Shown: in pieces, positions 10,216-21,300 of the stretch
How positions within the stretch are numbered: the stretch's first letter is position 1
Layout: the number at the start of each line of letters is the position of its first letter
Assembly (NCBI RefSeq): GCF_050589685.1
Contig: NZ_JBNGOS010000001.1
Span: forward strand, 62,001 to 126,000
Direction: 5' to 3'
DNA length: 64,000 nucleotides
Source of the DNA: Saccharicrinis sp050589685
GTDB taxonomy: Bacteria; Bacteroidota; Bacteroidia; Bacteroidales; Marinilabiliaceae
Made by a program: the position numbers and the translations under genes
The notes under the pieces: model-generated
Told to the model about the DNA's origin: nothing
Seen by the model: the letters and a program-made list of their open reading frames with translations, nothing else
The model's database searches: none

Positions 10216-13200
10216 TTAAAACGAAGCTCTAATACCCAGGTTATAACGTTTTACCATTGGGAATACACCTAATGCAGACGCCTCCGGATCTAAGCGATCA
10301 TCCAGGTCTGTAAATGTCATTAAGTTATTACCATTCACATATAGCTGTAGTTTACTCATTTTATATTTTTTCAACGCTTTTTTATTAAAGCTATAACTCA
10401 ACTCAACATTCTTCAAACGCCAGTAGGAAGCATCGCGAAAAGAATAAGTACTTTCTTTTTGGCTGTAACCGCGGTATTGGGCAGTATGGAAGGCAGGCTT
10501 AACGGCATTATCCTGATTATCCACCGTCCAACGTCCGGTCACATCAGGGCTTGCCGAGTAAACGCCACCATCACCACCTAAGTTATCGTAGAGGATATAA
10601 TTCGGAACGACCTTGCTTACATTAGATACGCCATAGAAACGGATACTACATGCCCATCCTTTGTAGGATAAACCACCTGAAATCGTATACGTGTTCAAAG
10701 GGTATTTCACATCTTCGGTCACCACCTTATCATCACCGGTAATTACACCGTCGCCATTGTAATCCACATAGAGCTGATCGCCCGGAACTAACTTGGACTG
10801 TTCGGCATAGCTGGTTGCTGTTGTATAATTATAAATATCATCCAGACTGGAATAATAACCATTATTCATATAAGTAGAAGTCCAATTAATAGGTTTACCC
10901 GCTTGTCGTAGGTGGTCAGCCGTATTTACACCATCATTACGATATACAATGCGGTTTTCGTTAATGGAAGTATTTCCGCTAATCCAATAGTTCAGGTTCT
11001 CACTTATTCTATCGTTCCATTTCAATTCAACCTCGAGCCCATGGTTCTTGGTTTCTCCAATATTTCCGGTAGCCGTGCTGCCTGTAGGCAAATACCATAG
11101 TGGCGCCCAAACGTCCATTAAAATATCTTCACGTTTTTCGTTGTATAGATCCAATGTACCCGATAACTTATTTATGACACCAAATTCGAAACCTAAATTC
11201 TGTTTGATGGAAGTTTCCCAGGTGGCCAAATCGTTGGCTGCATCGCCCTCGCGATAAAGAGGGGATTGTAGATTGGTTTCTGTATTTCCAAAATATACAC
11301 CACCGCGCCAATAGTTACTGCTTCTAGCTGTGCTATAATCTTGTAAGTATAAGAAACGGCTACTACCATCTAAACCTGAAGTACCATAAGAGTAACGTAC
11401 TTTTAGGTTGTCTAACCAATTACCGGCAATATTCTTCACAAAAGGTTCTTCGGATATACGCCATCCCAGTGACCCGGAATAAAAGAAACCAAAGCGAAGT
11501 CCGGGAGCAAAAGCCTCTGATCCATTATAGGATCCATTTGCCTCTAACAAGTAACGATCTTTAAAACCATAAGTTACACGACCTACCCAGTCCTCCTGAC
11601 GGTACTGCACCTCATAAGACCCCGGCTTGCGTTCGCGACGACTAAACAGCGCCAAACCAGTTACTTTGTGATTACCAAAAGTACGGTTATAGTTCAAGGC
11701 CATTTCATAATAAATTTTCTTATTATAACTTTTAAAGTTGTCATAACTAGCAGACACTGGTCCAAGACGCGACTCTTCACCAGGCCAACGCGACTCTAAT
11801 ATCAACGGCAGCGTACCATCTTCGTTAGGGTTAGCATAGTCGTAAGAGCGGCTATATAAGATCGCGTTAGAAGAGAATGACCAACCACCTGCGGTTATGG
11901 AAGACTCCCAGTCGGAACTACTGGTATACGAAAAGGAAGCTTTCGCGCTCAAACCTTTGGTAATGAAATCCAGCTTCTGTTTTAATTTAAAATCCAAAAA
12001 TCCCTGGAAATATTTGTATTCACGTTCTCCACCTGTGTTAAGTGCAACAATTGGGTTACCACCTCCTCCTTGGTCGGCAGCATAGGTGCCGTTTGACCAT
12101 GTGGCAGGATATTGGTTACGGCTCGCAGTGTATAGCGCATTAAAGAACTGCTCTTGTCCATAACCATCTTCACCACCACCATCGATACGGTAACCCGGCT
12201 GATGACGGTAGCCTAGTTTTCCGGCCATATTAGCAGAGAAAACGGTTGTCTTGGTTAAATTAAGGTCGAGGTTTACACGCCAGTTATAACGTTTGTAACT
12301 AAATGAGGGGTCAAAATCGGCATTCTCCTGACCTTTATAAACATCACCATCATGCAAGTAGCCTAATGACGCAAAGTATTTCATAAAGTTAGTACCTCCA
12401 CGCACGTTTACATTGTATTGTTGTTGGTAACCCACTTTCTTGATAATCTGGTCCCACCAGTCCACATCTGGGAAGTAATCATTGTTAGGGCCATAATTGC
12501 CAGTGGCATAGGCGTTCTTCCAGGCATCAATCTTATACTCCGGAATAAGCTCATCCCACAACTGGTCATTGGCTACAGCCTCATTCCACATCTCCATAGA
12601 TGTGATATAATCGGCATACTCAGGAGAAGCCGTAGGTTGTTTTAATCCAAAATTGGCAGAAAAACCTACTTGGGGCTTAGAAATAGTACCACGTTTTGTG
12701 GTGATCAAAATAACGCCGTTAGCTCCTTTAACACCGAATACAGCAGTAGCCGATGCATCTTTTAATACAGATACACTTTCGATCTCATTAGGATCCACAT
12801 CATTCATATCTCGTTCTACTCCATCCACTAATACTAACGGAGTATTCCCCTGCCAGGAGGCCACACCACGAATAAGAATACTACCTGCATCAGCTCCCGG
12901 CTTACCGGTACCGCTTGAGATAGAAGTTACACCAGGCATCATACCTTGTAGGGCTTCTGTTACCGTGTTTACATTTCCCACCTTTAAAAGCTCTTCGCCT
13001 TTTGCCTGAGAAATAGCACCCACCATAGAGGCTTTCTGCTGTACACCATAACCTACTACCACCACATCCTCCAGTTGTGTAGTTTCACTCTTTAACGCAA
13101 TATTCAGCGTCATTTGTTCCCCAACTGCGATTTCTTGCGTTATATACCCAATAAAAGATATAACCAAAACATCATCAGGATTCACCCTAATTGAAAAGTT

Positions 13201-13377
13201 ACCATCAAAGTCTGTAATAGTACCCACCAACTGAGTGCTTTCAGAACCCTTTACCACAACAGAAGCACCTGGCACCGGCCCTTCGTCATCATAAACCTGT
13301 CCTGTTACCAGTTTTTTTTGCGCCCAACCCATTGTTGTTAACAAGCACAAAAAAATAATTATTCCAATTTTTTGCAT
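10216..13377 (-). CDS. susC-like: SusC/RagA TonB-dependent transporter (first pair, operon leader)
   Basis: The reading frame is open from 13443, but the start at 13377 is preferred because it opens directly on a signal peptide (MQKIGIIIFLCLLTTMGWAQ), giving about 1053 residues. A carboxypeptidase D-like domain (VTGQVYDDEGPVPGASVVVKG) follows. Then comes a TonB-box-like acidic stretch (LEDVVVVGYG) and a plug with ILIRGVAS...PLVLVDG and EIESVSVLKDASATAVFGVKGANG. The large barrel ends in RYNLGIRASF. It is the first gene of the minus-strand uptake operon, with its own upstream region and a candidate promoter. It probably imports long oligosaccharides. There is no STN domain, consistent with HTCS regulation. 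Confidence 0.96.
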   Translation of the reverse strand: MQKIGIIIFLCLLTTMGWAQKKLVTGQVYDDEGPVPGASVVVKGSESTQLVGTITDFDGNFSIRVNPDDVLVISFIGYITQEIAVGEQMTLNIALKSETTQLEDVVVVGYGVQQKASMVGAISQAKGEELLKVGNVNTVTEALQGMMPGVTSISSGTGKPGADAGSILIRGVASWQGNTPLVLVDGVERDMNDVDPNEIESVSVLKDASATAVFGVKGANGVILITTKRGTISKPQVGFSANFGLKQPTASPEYADYITSMEMWNEAVANDQLWDELIPEYKIDAWKNAYATGNYGPNNDYFPDVDWWDQIIKKVGYQQQYNVNVRGGTNFMKYFASLGYLHDGDVYKGQENADFDPSFSYKRYNWRVNLDLNLTKTTVFSANMAGKLGYRHQPGYRIDGGGEDGYGQEQFFNALYTASRNQYPATWSNGTYAADQGGGGNPIVALNTGGEREYKYFQGFLDFKLKQKLDFITKGLSAKASFSYTSSSDWESSITAGGWSFSSNAILYSRSYDYANPNEDGTLPLILESRWPGEESRLGPVSASYDNFKSYNKKIYYEMALNYNRTFGNHKVTGLALFSRRERKPGSYEVQYRQEDWVGRVTYGFKDRYLLEANGSYNGSEAFAPGLRFGFFYSGSLGWRISEEPFVKNIAGNWLDNLKVRYSYGTSGLDGSSRFLYLQDYSTARSSNYWRGGVYFGNTETNLQSPLYREGDAANDLATWETSIKQNLGFEFGVINKLSGTLDLYNEKREDILMDVWAPLWYLPTGSTATGNIGETKNHGLEVELKWNDRISENLNYWISGNTSINENRIVYRNDGVNTADHLRQAGKPINWTSTYMNNGYYSSLDDIYNYTTATSYAEQSKLVPGDQLYVDYNGDGVITGDDKVVTEDVKYPLNTYTISGGLSYKGWACSIRFYGVSNVSKVVPNYILYDNLGGDGGVYSASPDVTGRWTVDNQDNAVKPAFHTAQYRGYSQKESTYSFRDASYWRLKNVELSYSFNKKALKKYKMSKLQLYVNGNNLMTFTDLDDRLDPEASALGVFPMVKRYNLGIRASF

Positions 13378-13421
13378 AGACGATTTTGATTTGTCGTTAA
13401 TATAAATAAAACATCTTTTAA

Positions 13422-13429
13422 CAAAAGTA
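13422..13429 (-). promoter_or_regulatory. Candidate -7 promoter element for the susC operon
   Basis: The plus-strand CAAAAGTA reads TACTTTTG on the minus strand and matches the Bacteroidota TAnnTTTG -7 consensus. It lies about 45 bp upstream of the preferred susC start. I do not find a TTTG at the usual 17-23 bp further upstream, so support comes from one element only. Confidence 0.35.
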
Positions 13430-13602
13430 TACACAAGTGGCAAACTTTATTCTCTGTCAAAATGCAATTGCTAAGAGTCATATTTCATTTATATATGATG
13501 CTATTTTTCAACCCATTAACAAAAGGGAAGAATGATATCTCATATTACAATGAATGATTTGCCATATATTTTTATTAAGACATGAATGTATAGATAGGAT
13601 AT

Positions 13603-13618
13603 AAACTTAGGTAAGTGG
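13603..13618. promoter_or_regulatory. Candidate HTCS operator (ACTT-N4-AAGT palindrome), copy 1
   Basis: AAACTTAGGTAAGTGG contains the inverted half-sites ACTT and AAGT separated by four bases. A 14-of-16 match occurs at 18146-18161 in the other regulatory gap flanking the HTCS gene. It lies about 226 bp upstream of the susC start. Presence only in the two gaps flanking the sensor gene suggests a sensor binding site; this is inference. Confidence 0.4.
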
Positions 13619-13715
13619 CATTATTCTTTTAACGAATCAATAGTTTTTCTTTATAAACTTTAAAAGTTGTTGATTTAATATTATATGATCACTATCCTTA
13701 ATCAATATTAATCTC

Positions 13716-13749
13716 AAAAAAAACGGCTCCGTTATACACAGAACCGTTT
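13716..13749 (-). terminator. Rho-independent terminator of the HTCS gene
   Basis: On the minus strand GAAACGGTTC pairs with GAGCCGTTTT around a loop of about a dozen bases, with one mismatch. The plus-strand arms are AAACGG.TC at 721-729 and GA.CCGTTT at 741-749 (offset 13000). A run of eight A on the plus strand (13716-13723) gives a U tract on the transcript. It lies about 45 bp after the HTCS stop codon. Confidence 0.75.
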
Positions 13750-13794
13750 CAAATCATTCACACGTATGAATAAATCCTAATTACCTACTAATCA

Positions 13795-16700
13795 TTAGTT
13801 ATCTTTTCTCTTACCTTCCTGATATTGAGTAGGTGTTACACCATACATCTTTTTAAAGCAGACTCCAAAATAACTTAAATCGTTAAAACCACATTTATAA
13901 GCTACTTCCGAAATCTGAAAAGTCTTATTATCAAACAATTGCGCAGCACGACGCAAACGTATGTTTCGAACAAATTCACTCGGGGAACAACTGGCCAGGT
14001 TTTTCATTTTTCGGTACAACATGGAATTACTTACTCCCAGCTCCTTGGCAAAATCTTTAATTGAATATTCTGCATCTGAAATATTATCCTCCACAATCTT
14101 TTTTGCCTTATTAAAAAATTCCTCATCTAATGGGGTAATAGTCACATTTTCAGGCTCAAGATTTAAACTCACTGCTGTTTTTTCACGTTGATTTTGAAAA
14201 TTCATTAATAAGGCCTGAATACGAACCAACAACAGTTTCATGTTCACTGGTTTTTCGAGGTAAGAATTAGCACCTGACTGATAACCTGCCAACCTGTTCT
14301 CATCGCCTACTTTAGCCGTTAATAATATAACCGGAATATGGCTGGTATTGATATTGGTTTTTAACGCCTGGCATAACTCATGCCCGCTCATATTGGGCAT
14401 CATTACATCCGATATAACCAGATCGATTTCTTCTTTTTCAGCAATCTGAATACCTTTCTTTCCGTCTTCGGCTTCCAGTATTTTATACTTTGACGCCAAT
14501 GCCCCCTTAAGCGATTGCCTGAATTCATCATTGTCCTCCACCAAAAGAATGGTTTTACCTGTCAGGTCAACTTTCCGTTCTTCGTATATACTGTCCTGTT
14601 CATTTTCAAAATCAGTATCTACTACTGTGCTAACTTCATCACCTTTTATTTTTTCAACATCATTATTGGCAAAGTCCTTTTCATAGCTACCGTCAATAGG
14701 CAAAACAACTGTAAATAAAGCGCCTTGCCCTTCTTTACTTTCAACATCTATGGTTCCTTTTAAAATGTCGATCAAACTCTTGGTCAGGTTCAAACCGATC
14801 CCTATACCTTCGGACTTAGTACTTGCTTTACTTTTGACCCTATAAAAACGATCAAATAAGTACGGCAAGGCATCTTGCGGTATACCACAACCCGAATCTT
14901 TAACTATAATGTTTACATTGGCGGCATCTGATTTTGACAGCGTAAGCCATATATTACCTTTTTGCGGGGTATATTTAATGGCATTTGAAAGTAAGTTACG
15001 AATAATCAATTCCCATTTTTCTTTATCTATTTTACCTTCAATCCCATCTTCAATTTTTATGGCAATACTTATATTTTTTTTATCCGCAACTGGCTTAAAG
15101 TCTTTAACACAATTGTTAACTATCTCGCTAACGTTTTCATGGGCCATACTTACTTTCATACTGTTGGTTTCCACCTTTCTAAAGGTAAGCAACTGTTTGA
15201 TTAACCTTTCCAAACCGGCTATACTTCGCTCCATTACCGAAACAGTATCTTCCCTATATTCTTTTTGCTCTTTTATATTATATAACGATGTAGCTAATAT
15301 GGAAATAGGTGTTAATAACTCGTGCGATATATTGGTAAAGAAACTTAACTTATACTGATTTAATTTTTCCGATTTGATCCTGGCCACTTGCTCCAACTCC
15401 ATATTTTGTTTAGCTCGTTCAATACGTAACCTCTGTCGGAAAATAAATAAGGCTAACAACCCAATAAATACAACATACAAACTTATAGCCCACCATGATT
15501 TATAAGGAGCCCTGTCTACTGAAATGCTTAATTTCACCGCATCTTCATTCCATACGCCCTGACTATTGGATCCTTTTAAAACAAAAGTGTATTCTCCTGC
15601 CGGGATGTTGCTGTAATTCGCACTGCGCATTTTTGAATTTGCATATTTCCAATCCTTATCCAGTCCTTTAATTTTATAAGCATATTGATTTGCCTCCGGG
15701 AAAGTATAACTCAATGATGAAAAAGAAATGGATAAATCATTTCGTAAATGATCCATATGCAATACACTATCTTTTAAGCCGGATAGGCTTAATTGTTCAC
15801 CCTCTATCAATATATCGGTGATGGCCACAGGTGCCTTAACATTATCCGACTTTATACGGTGTGGCTCAAAAATATTGAAACCATTATATCCTCCAACGTA
15901 AAACCTTCCTTCCTTATCTTTATAAAAAGAACGTGGCAAAAATACATTGCCTTGCAACCCATCCCGGTAAAAATAACTTTCAGACGACAATTCTGGTTGT
16001 TGTGTCCAGATTTTCGAAACACCCTGATTCGTTGTCACCCAAATATTATCGTATTTATCCTGGTTGACCCCGTATATCACATCTCCAATAATATTGGTTT
16101 CAGGGTTCGGACTTAAGATTTCAGTACTGTTCGGGTTGATATATTTTAGACCGCTGCCTTTTGTACCAATCCAAATTTTACCGCGGTTATCTTTAAACAA
16201 GGTTACTATCTTATCTTCGAACTGACCCCATTTTTTCACATCAACCTTACCCTTATTAAAAGAGAGTTTATATAAGCCATACAACTCAGAAGCGACCAAT
16301 ACATTTTTACCGTCAATGGAGACTATCCCCGAAATAGAAAAACTAGCCGAACTAACACCTGCTGCCTCTCTTAAGTCAATATATCTGCTATTCCAATTAT
16401 TGTTTTTCCCTTTTATTAATAAGTTTAAACAATCCTCGGTCCCTACCAATACCGATCCGTTTTGCAAAGGATGTAAAACATTCACCTTTCTTCCCCTATA
16501 CTGTTGTCTTTTTAGTCTATTACGGAGAACCTGAACTGTTTTTTTCTTCACATCCAATAAAACCAACCCATTATACCTGGTACCAATCCATAATAAAGAA
16601 TCTCTGTCCCACATAAAATCCTTGACTGTATTTAGGTTGATAAAATCATCCAATATTTTGTATTCAGGAATATCCTGATAATGCTTAAACTCTTTCTTGT

Positions 16701-17877
16701 TCATGTCGTAAACAACAAAACCTATGCTCAGCACTCCTGCCAATAACCTTCCTTTATGATCGATTTCAAAGGTGTGCACCGCTTGATTTCTTCTTTGAGG
16801 AAATAAATTAGGTATTTTCAAATGCTCAAACTTATTCCTCTCAATTATTAGCTTTTCAACTCCACCTCCTTTAGTGGCTACCCACAAGATGTTGGAGTTA
16901 TCATTAAAAACAGAATTGATTATAGTGCTGGAAACAGATCCATTTTTATCTTCAGGGGTATAGTTTACAATTTTATGGCTTTTGCTTAAAGGATATTGAA
17001 TTATTGATAAGCCATAGGGAGTGCCAATCCATATATTGTTATAACTATCTTCACATATGGTTAAAATAATATCACCCGGGATAGAATTAGGATTATTTCC
17101 ATCGTGCTCAAATGTTTTAATCACATTAACACTGTCACCAGAAATATCTAACACAAATAATCCTCTATCCCAACTCCCGACCCACAAATAACCTCTGTTA
17201 TCTATAAATAAGGCGTTGGTAGCCAAATCATAACCAGCCTTTTCTGAAGGATTGAACAATGGAAAATTGGTGAAAGATTTTTTATCCTTATTTAGTTTCA
17301 ATAAGTTGTTACTCCATGATGTTACCCATATTTGCCCTTTATGATCTTCAACTATTTGTTTTGTATTGTTATTGCTAATATTCATAGTCTTTGAGGGTCG
17401 TACAACAGATACTGAGTTACTTTCCTCATCGATAATATAAAATCCTGTTTGCGAGCACATATAAATTGTACCATCAGATGCTTTGATAACGTTATTGAGT
17501 TTCACTCCCTTAAAATACTTTTCTGCAAACTGCAATATGGGCTCAAAAAACCTGTTAAAAGCATAAAAACCATCGTCTGTCGTAACCAGATAATTTCCCT
17601 GCTTGTCAACATGAATGGATGTAATAACTATTCCATACAATTTACCCAGATGATAGTGGTTTTTAAACGATTCGAATTCGTACCCGTCAAACCTAACAAT
17701 TCCTTCTGCAGTGCCAAACCAGATAAATCCATTTTTATCCTGTACAGTGGTGTATACCTCATCAGACAGCAAACCGTGTGTATTATTAATATGCTCGAAA
17801 TATAGGTTATTATAATCCTGCCCATACATAGCATTAAATAATAATAACTGTAGAAATAGTAGTATTTTTACTTTCAT
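13795..17877 (-). CDS. Hybrid two-component system regulator (HTCS)
   Basis: 1360 residues combining sensor, kinase and transcription factor in one chain. Signal peptide (1-19). Periplasmic two-bladed sensor of Reg_prop beta-propeller repeats (about 25-690; repeated NIWIGT, LWVGSW and LWVATKGGG units). Y_Y_Y domain (about 725-785). One transmembrane helix starting after W795-W796. HisKA with phospho-acceptor His852 (NISHELLTP). HATPase with N-box RNLLSNAIKYTP and G boxes DSGCGIP and GIGIGLNL. REC with LVEDND and phospho-Asp1157 (ISDVMMPN). C-terminal AraC-type HTH ending in YGVTPTQYQ. It senses an oligosaccharide in the periplasm and activates the flanking catabolic and uptake genes. All catalytic motifs are intact. 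It lies between the minus-strand uptake operon and the plus-strand enzyme operon, the usual place for a PUL-specific activator. Confidence 0.97.
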   Translation of the reverse strand: MKVKILLFLQLLLFNAMYGQDYNNLYFEHINNTHGLLSDEVYTTVQDKNGFIWFGTAEGIVRFDGYEFESFKNHYHLGKLYGIVITSIHVDKQGNYLVTTDDGFYAFNRFFEPILQFAEKYFKGVKLNNVIKASDGTIYMCSQTGFYIIDEESNSVSVVRPSKTMNISNNNTKQIVEDHKGQIWVTSWSNNLLKLNKDKKSFTNFPLFNPSEKAGYDLATNALFIDNRGYLWVGSWDRGLFVLDISGDSVNVIKTFEHDGNNPNSIPGDIILTICEDSYNNIWIGTPYGLSIIQYPLSKSHKIVNYTPEDKNGSVSSTIINSVFNDNSNILWVATKGGGVEKLIIERNKFEHLKIPNLFPQRRNQAVHTFEIDHKGRLLAGVLSIGFVVYDMNKKEFKHYQDIPEYKILDDFINLNTVKDFMWDRDSLLWIGTRYNGLVLLDVKKKTVQVLRNRLKRQQYRGRKVNVLHPLQNGSVLVGTEDCLNLLIKGKNNNWNSRYIDLREAAGVSSASFSISGIVSIDGKNVLVASELYGLYKLSFNKGKVDVKKWGQFEDKIVTLFKDNRGKIWIGTKGSGLKYINPNSTEILSPNPETNIIGDVIYGVNQDKYDNIWVTTNQGVSKIWTQQPELSSESYFYRDGLQGNVFLPRSFYKDKEGRFYVGGYNGFNIFEPHRIKSDNVKAPVAITDILIEGEQLSLSGLKDSVLHMDHLRNDLSISFSSLSYTFPEANQYAYKIKGLDKDWKYANSKMRSANYSNIPAGEYTFVLKGSNSQGVWNEDAVKLSISVDRAPYKSWWAISLYVVFIGLLALFIFRQRLRIERAKQNMELEQVARIKSEKLNQYKLSFFTNISHELLTPISILATSLYNIKEQKEYREDTVSVMERSIAGLERLIKQLLTFRKVETNSMKVSMAHENVSEIVNNCVKDFKPVADKKNISIAIKIEDGIEGKIDKEKWELIIRNLLSNAIKYTPQKGNIWLTLSKSDAANVNIIVKDSGCGIPQDALPYLFDRFYRVKSKASTKSEGIGIGLNLTKSLIDILKGTIDVESKEGQGALFTVVLPIDGSYEKDFANNDVEKIKGDEVSTVVDTDFENEQDSIYEERKVDLTGKTILLVEDNDEFRQSLKGALASKYKILEAEDGKKGIQIAEKEEIDLVISDVMMPNMSGHELCQALKTNINTSHIPVILLTAKVGDENRLAGYQSGANSYLEKPVNMKLLLVRIQALLMNFQNQREKTAVSLNLEPENVTITPLDEEFFNKAKKIVEDNISDAEYSIKDFAKELGVSNSMLYRKMKNLASCSPSEFVRNIRLRRAAQLFDNKTFQISEVAYKCGFNDLSYFGVCFKKMYGVTPTQYQEGKRKDN

Positions 17878-18321
17878 CTGTTAAAATTTTCTTTAGTTCA
17901 CGGAAGTTGCATTCCTAAAGGTGTTCATCCTTTTCCGTTGGTCAATTCAACGGCCACCTACCCATTTGCAATGCTACGGAACGCCTCAGCAAACAATCAC
18001 CCTAAACGACAAACCGGGAAAAACAATGTGCGAAAAATTTTTCTCTTGCTCGTTTCTATAGCGTCTTAAATCAAATCTTTTTTTTATCTGGAAAACCTAT
18101 CAATCCCCGATGTGATAAATGTACAAATATCCATTATTTATCCCAAAACTTAGGCAAGTAGTTTATTGAACATCCTTCAATTGTTATTAATTATTATTCA
18201 AACACAGTAAACCATCTTTAAATAAACGATTAGTTATAATCAAAGAGATATCTTTAATAAGCTAATTGGTTTGTAATTATAATATTTGAAGACGAATTTA
18301 TTACTATTCAACAACTTACTT
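17878..18321. other. Divergent intergenic region between HTCS and GH2 genes
   Basis: 444 bp separating divergent genes, so it must hold two promoters. A hairpin CCGTTG/CAACGG sits at 17935-17953. An inverted repeat GATAAAT (18114-18120) / ATTTATC (18136-18142) lies next to the ACTT-N4-AAGT palindrome (18146-18161). Near 18280-18288 the text TAATATTTG is one base off the TAnnTTTG consensus and could be the -7 box for the GH2 gene. I cannot identify a convincing promoter for the HTCS gene. Confidence 0.45.
18146..18161. promoter_or_regulatory. Candidate HTCS operator (ACTT-N4-AAGT palindrome), copy 2
   Basis: AAACTTAGGCAAGTAG differs at two positions from the copy at 13603-13618. It lies 161 bp upstream of the GH2 start at 18322 and about 270 bp upstream of the HTCS start. 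The half-sites are symmetrical, so orientation relative to either gene is uninformative. Confidence 0.4.
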
Positions 18322-21300
18322 ATGATACGTTTTTTGAGAATACTGACAACTGTAGTATTAATGTGTATGTCAATACATATGAATGGCCAAGATTGGAAAA
18401 ACATTCAAGTTTTGCAGAAAAACCGACTAAAGGCTTCATCCATTATTGTCCCTGCATCATCTATTGAAGAAGCGACTAAAACCAGTTTAACAAACTCACC
18501 TTTTTATAAATCCTTAAACGGAAAATGGGCTTTCAAATATTCAGAAGGCCCGTCCAGCAGACCAATTGATTTCTATAAAACAGAATTTGATGTTACCGGA
18601 TGGGATAAAATCAACGTACCCGGCAATTGGGAATTACAGGGATATGGAATGCCCATGTACCTCAATCACCCTTTTGACTTTTCCCCTAATAAAAAACCTA
18701 CGCCCCCGGTAATTGATTTTATTCCCGAGGATAAAAATCCGGTTGGCTCCTACCGAAGAGATTTTGAAATTCCTGAAAACTGGGATGGAAAAGATCTGAT
18801 TCTGCATTTTGGAGCTGTAAAGTCCGCCATGTACGTGTGGGTAAATGGTAAAAAAGTAGGTTATAGCCAGGGATCTAAGACACCGGCCGAATTTGATATT
18901 ACCTCATTTGTTCAAAAAGGCGGAAACACCTTAGCCGTTGAGGTATACAGGTGGAGTGACGGCTCGTTTTTGGAATGTCAGGATTTTTGGCGTATCAGTG
19001 GTATTGAACGTGATGTTTATGTTTATGCCACGCCTAAAACGAGAGTTAAAGATTTTAAAGTTTCTGCAGGTTTAGACCAGAACTACGTCAATGGTATATT
19101 TTCCTTAGATTTAGATGTTCAATCTCAAGAAAAAAACACCCCGGTTAAAGCTGAATTTCAATTAATGGATGGAGATAAAACCATTGCCAATTCATCCATC
19201 ACTTTAAAGACTAAAGGTTATCAAGCAAAGGCCGTTTTCAACAATAATATCAACAATGTAAAAAAATGGTCGGCAGAAAGTCCTTATTTATATCACCTAA
19301 TTATTTCATTAAAAGACGAGAACGATAAGTTGATTGAAACTTTCGGAAAAAACATTGGCTTTAGAACGGTAGAAATTAAAAACAGCCAACTTTTAGTGAA
19401 CGGGCAACCTGTTTTGGTTAAAGGCGTTAACCGCCATGAACACGACCCGGTAACCGGCCATTATATCAGCAAGGAACTAATGGAACAGGATATTCGTTTG
19501 ATGAAAGAATTTAACATCAACACGGTCAGAACCTGCCATTACCCTACCGATCCTTATTGGTACGACTTGTGCGACAAATATGGTTTATACGTGATTAACG
19601 AAGCCAACATAGAATCGCATGGTTTAGGTGCTGCGCTGCAAGCTCCTTACGATTATCATATTGCAGATGATCCAGCCTGGGAAAAACCACACCTGGACAG
19701 AATAGAGCGTATGTACAAACGCGACAAGAACCACCCTTCCATCATTATTTGGTCGTTAGGAAACGAAGCAGGTGATGGTGTTAACTTCGTAAAAGCATAC
19801 CAATGGTTAAAGGAACATGACAGCCGTCCCGTGCAATTTGAGCAAGCCGATAATAAAGCGCATACCGATATTGTATGCCCGATGTATGCAACAATGGACG
19901 AAATAGAAAATTACGCACGCCAAATTGACATTTACCGTCCACTGATACAATGCGAATATGCGCATGCCATGGGCAACAGCGTGGGTAACCTGCAGGATTA
20001 CTGGGACTTGATTGAAGAGTATCCTTCATTGCAGGGGGGGTGTATCTGGGACTGGGTGGATCAGGGTATACTGGCGAAGGATAAAAATGGCAACGATTAT
20101 TTTGCTTATGGTGGCGACCTTGAAAAACCGGGAACTCGTAATGACAACAATTTCTGCTTAAACGGTTTAGTTTCTCCTGTTCGTAAACCTAATCCACATA
20201 TTAACGAGGTTAAAAAAGTATACCAAAACATCTCTGTTCTTAAAGGCCACAAAAGAGGTGAGTTTTTTGTGAAAAACAAATTTTTCTTTTCGAACCTGAA
20301 CAATTACAACTTGAATATTTCTGTTTTAATTGATGGTAAAATTGCGGAATCGACAACGATTACCGACCTAGATATTGCCCCACAATCGGCAAAAGCAGTT
20401 GCTGTTGAATTGCCAAAAACGGAAAACAAAGATGTACATATCAACTTTTCTTTTGTATTAAAAAAGGATGATGGTTTATTGAAAAAAGGACATGAGGTGG
20501 CCAAAGAGCAAATACAAATAGCCAAAGCCTCTTCTTCTGAAGACATGGCGGCCAGCGGCAAACTAAAAGTTAAAGAAACAGAAGAGGGATGGAATATCTC
20601 CACTGAATCCTCATCCCTGATTTTTGATAAAGCAAAAGGAACATTTATAAACCTTACCGTAAACGGAAAAGAATATATTAAAGAAGGTCCTCAACCCGAT
20701 TTTTGGCGCGTACCGGTTGACAACGACTATGGTTTTGGCATGGTGAAAAAGCTGGGCATATGGAAAGAACAAAGCGCTAAAGCTAACGTGAGTCATATCG
20801 ATGTAAAAGAAGAAAAAGGGCTAATTACATTTATTGTTACCAAACGTATGGACGATGTTTTTGGCGATTTTATCTCCACCTACAAAATAAATGGAGAAGG
20901 CATTATCCAGGTTGATCATTATATTCTTTTTGATCCTAACAGAAAAACGGTTAGTATTCCTCGCGTTGGATCTCAATTAAGGCTCAACAAAGAATTTGCG
21001 CAAACAGAATGGTATGGTCGTGGCCCTCACGAAAATTATGCCGACCGTTATACCAGTGCTTTTATGGGGACATACCAATCAACTATTGATGAAATGTATT
21101 ATCCATACATCCGCCCGCAATCAAATGGTTATAGAATGGGAGTAAAATGGATGACCTTAAGCGATGGCAATCATGGCTTAAAAATCCGGGCCAAAAACCA
21201 GTTCTGTATACAGGCTCAATATTACGAGCATGATGACTATGGTAATGAAGTTAAAAAGCAACCCCGTCATCAGTTTGACATGAAAAAACGAGATTACATC

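Larger units (their letters stand above)
13378..13794. other. Intergenic region: HTCS terminator and susC upstream regulatory region
   Basis: 417 bp between the HTCS stop and the susC start, with no credible coding sequence. It holds the HTCS terminator (13716-13749), a palindromic ACTT-N4-AAGT candidate operator (13603-13618) and a -7-like element (13422-13429), each listed separately. The remainder is very AT-rich, with runs such as CATTTATATATGATG, and I see nothing else supportable in it. Confidence 0.6.

Noticed and set aside
12653..13009. 118-codon plus-strand frame antisense to SusC
   Set aside because: Antisense to the conserved plug domain of the first SusC; length explained by codon bias on the other strand.
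18286..18321. TTG start for the first GH2 gene
   Set aside because: The ATG at 18322 directly precedes a normal signal peptide, and the TTG extension adds only a short hydrophobic run in front of it.
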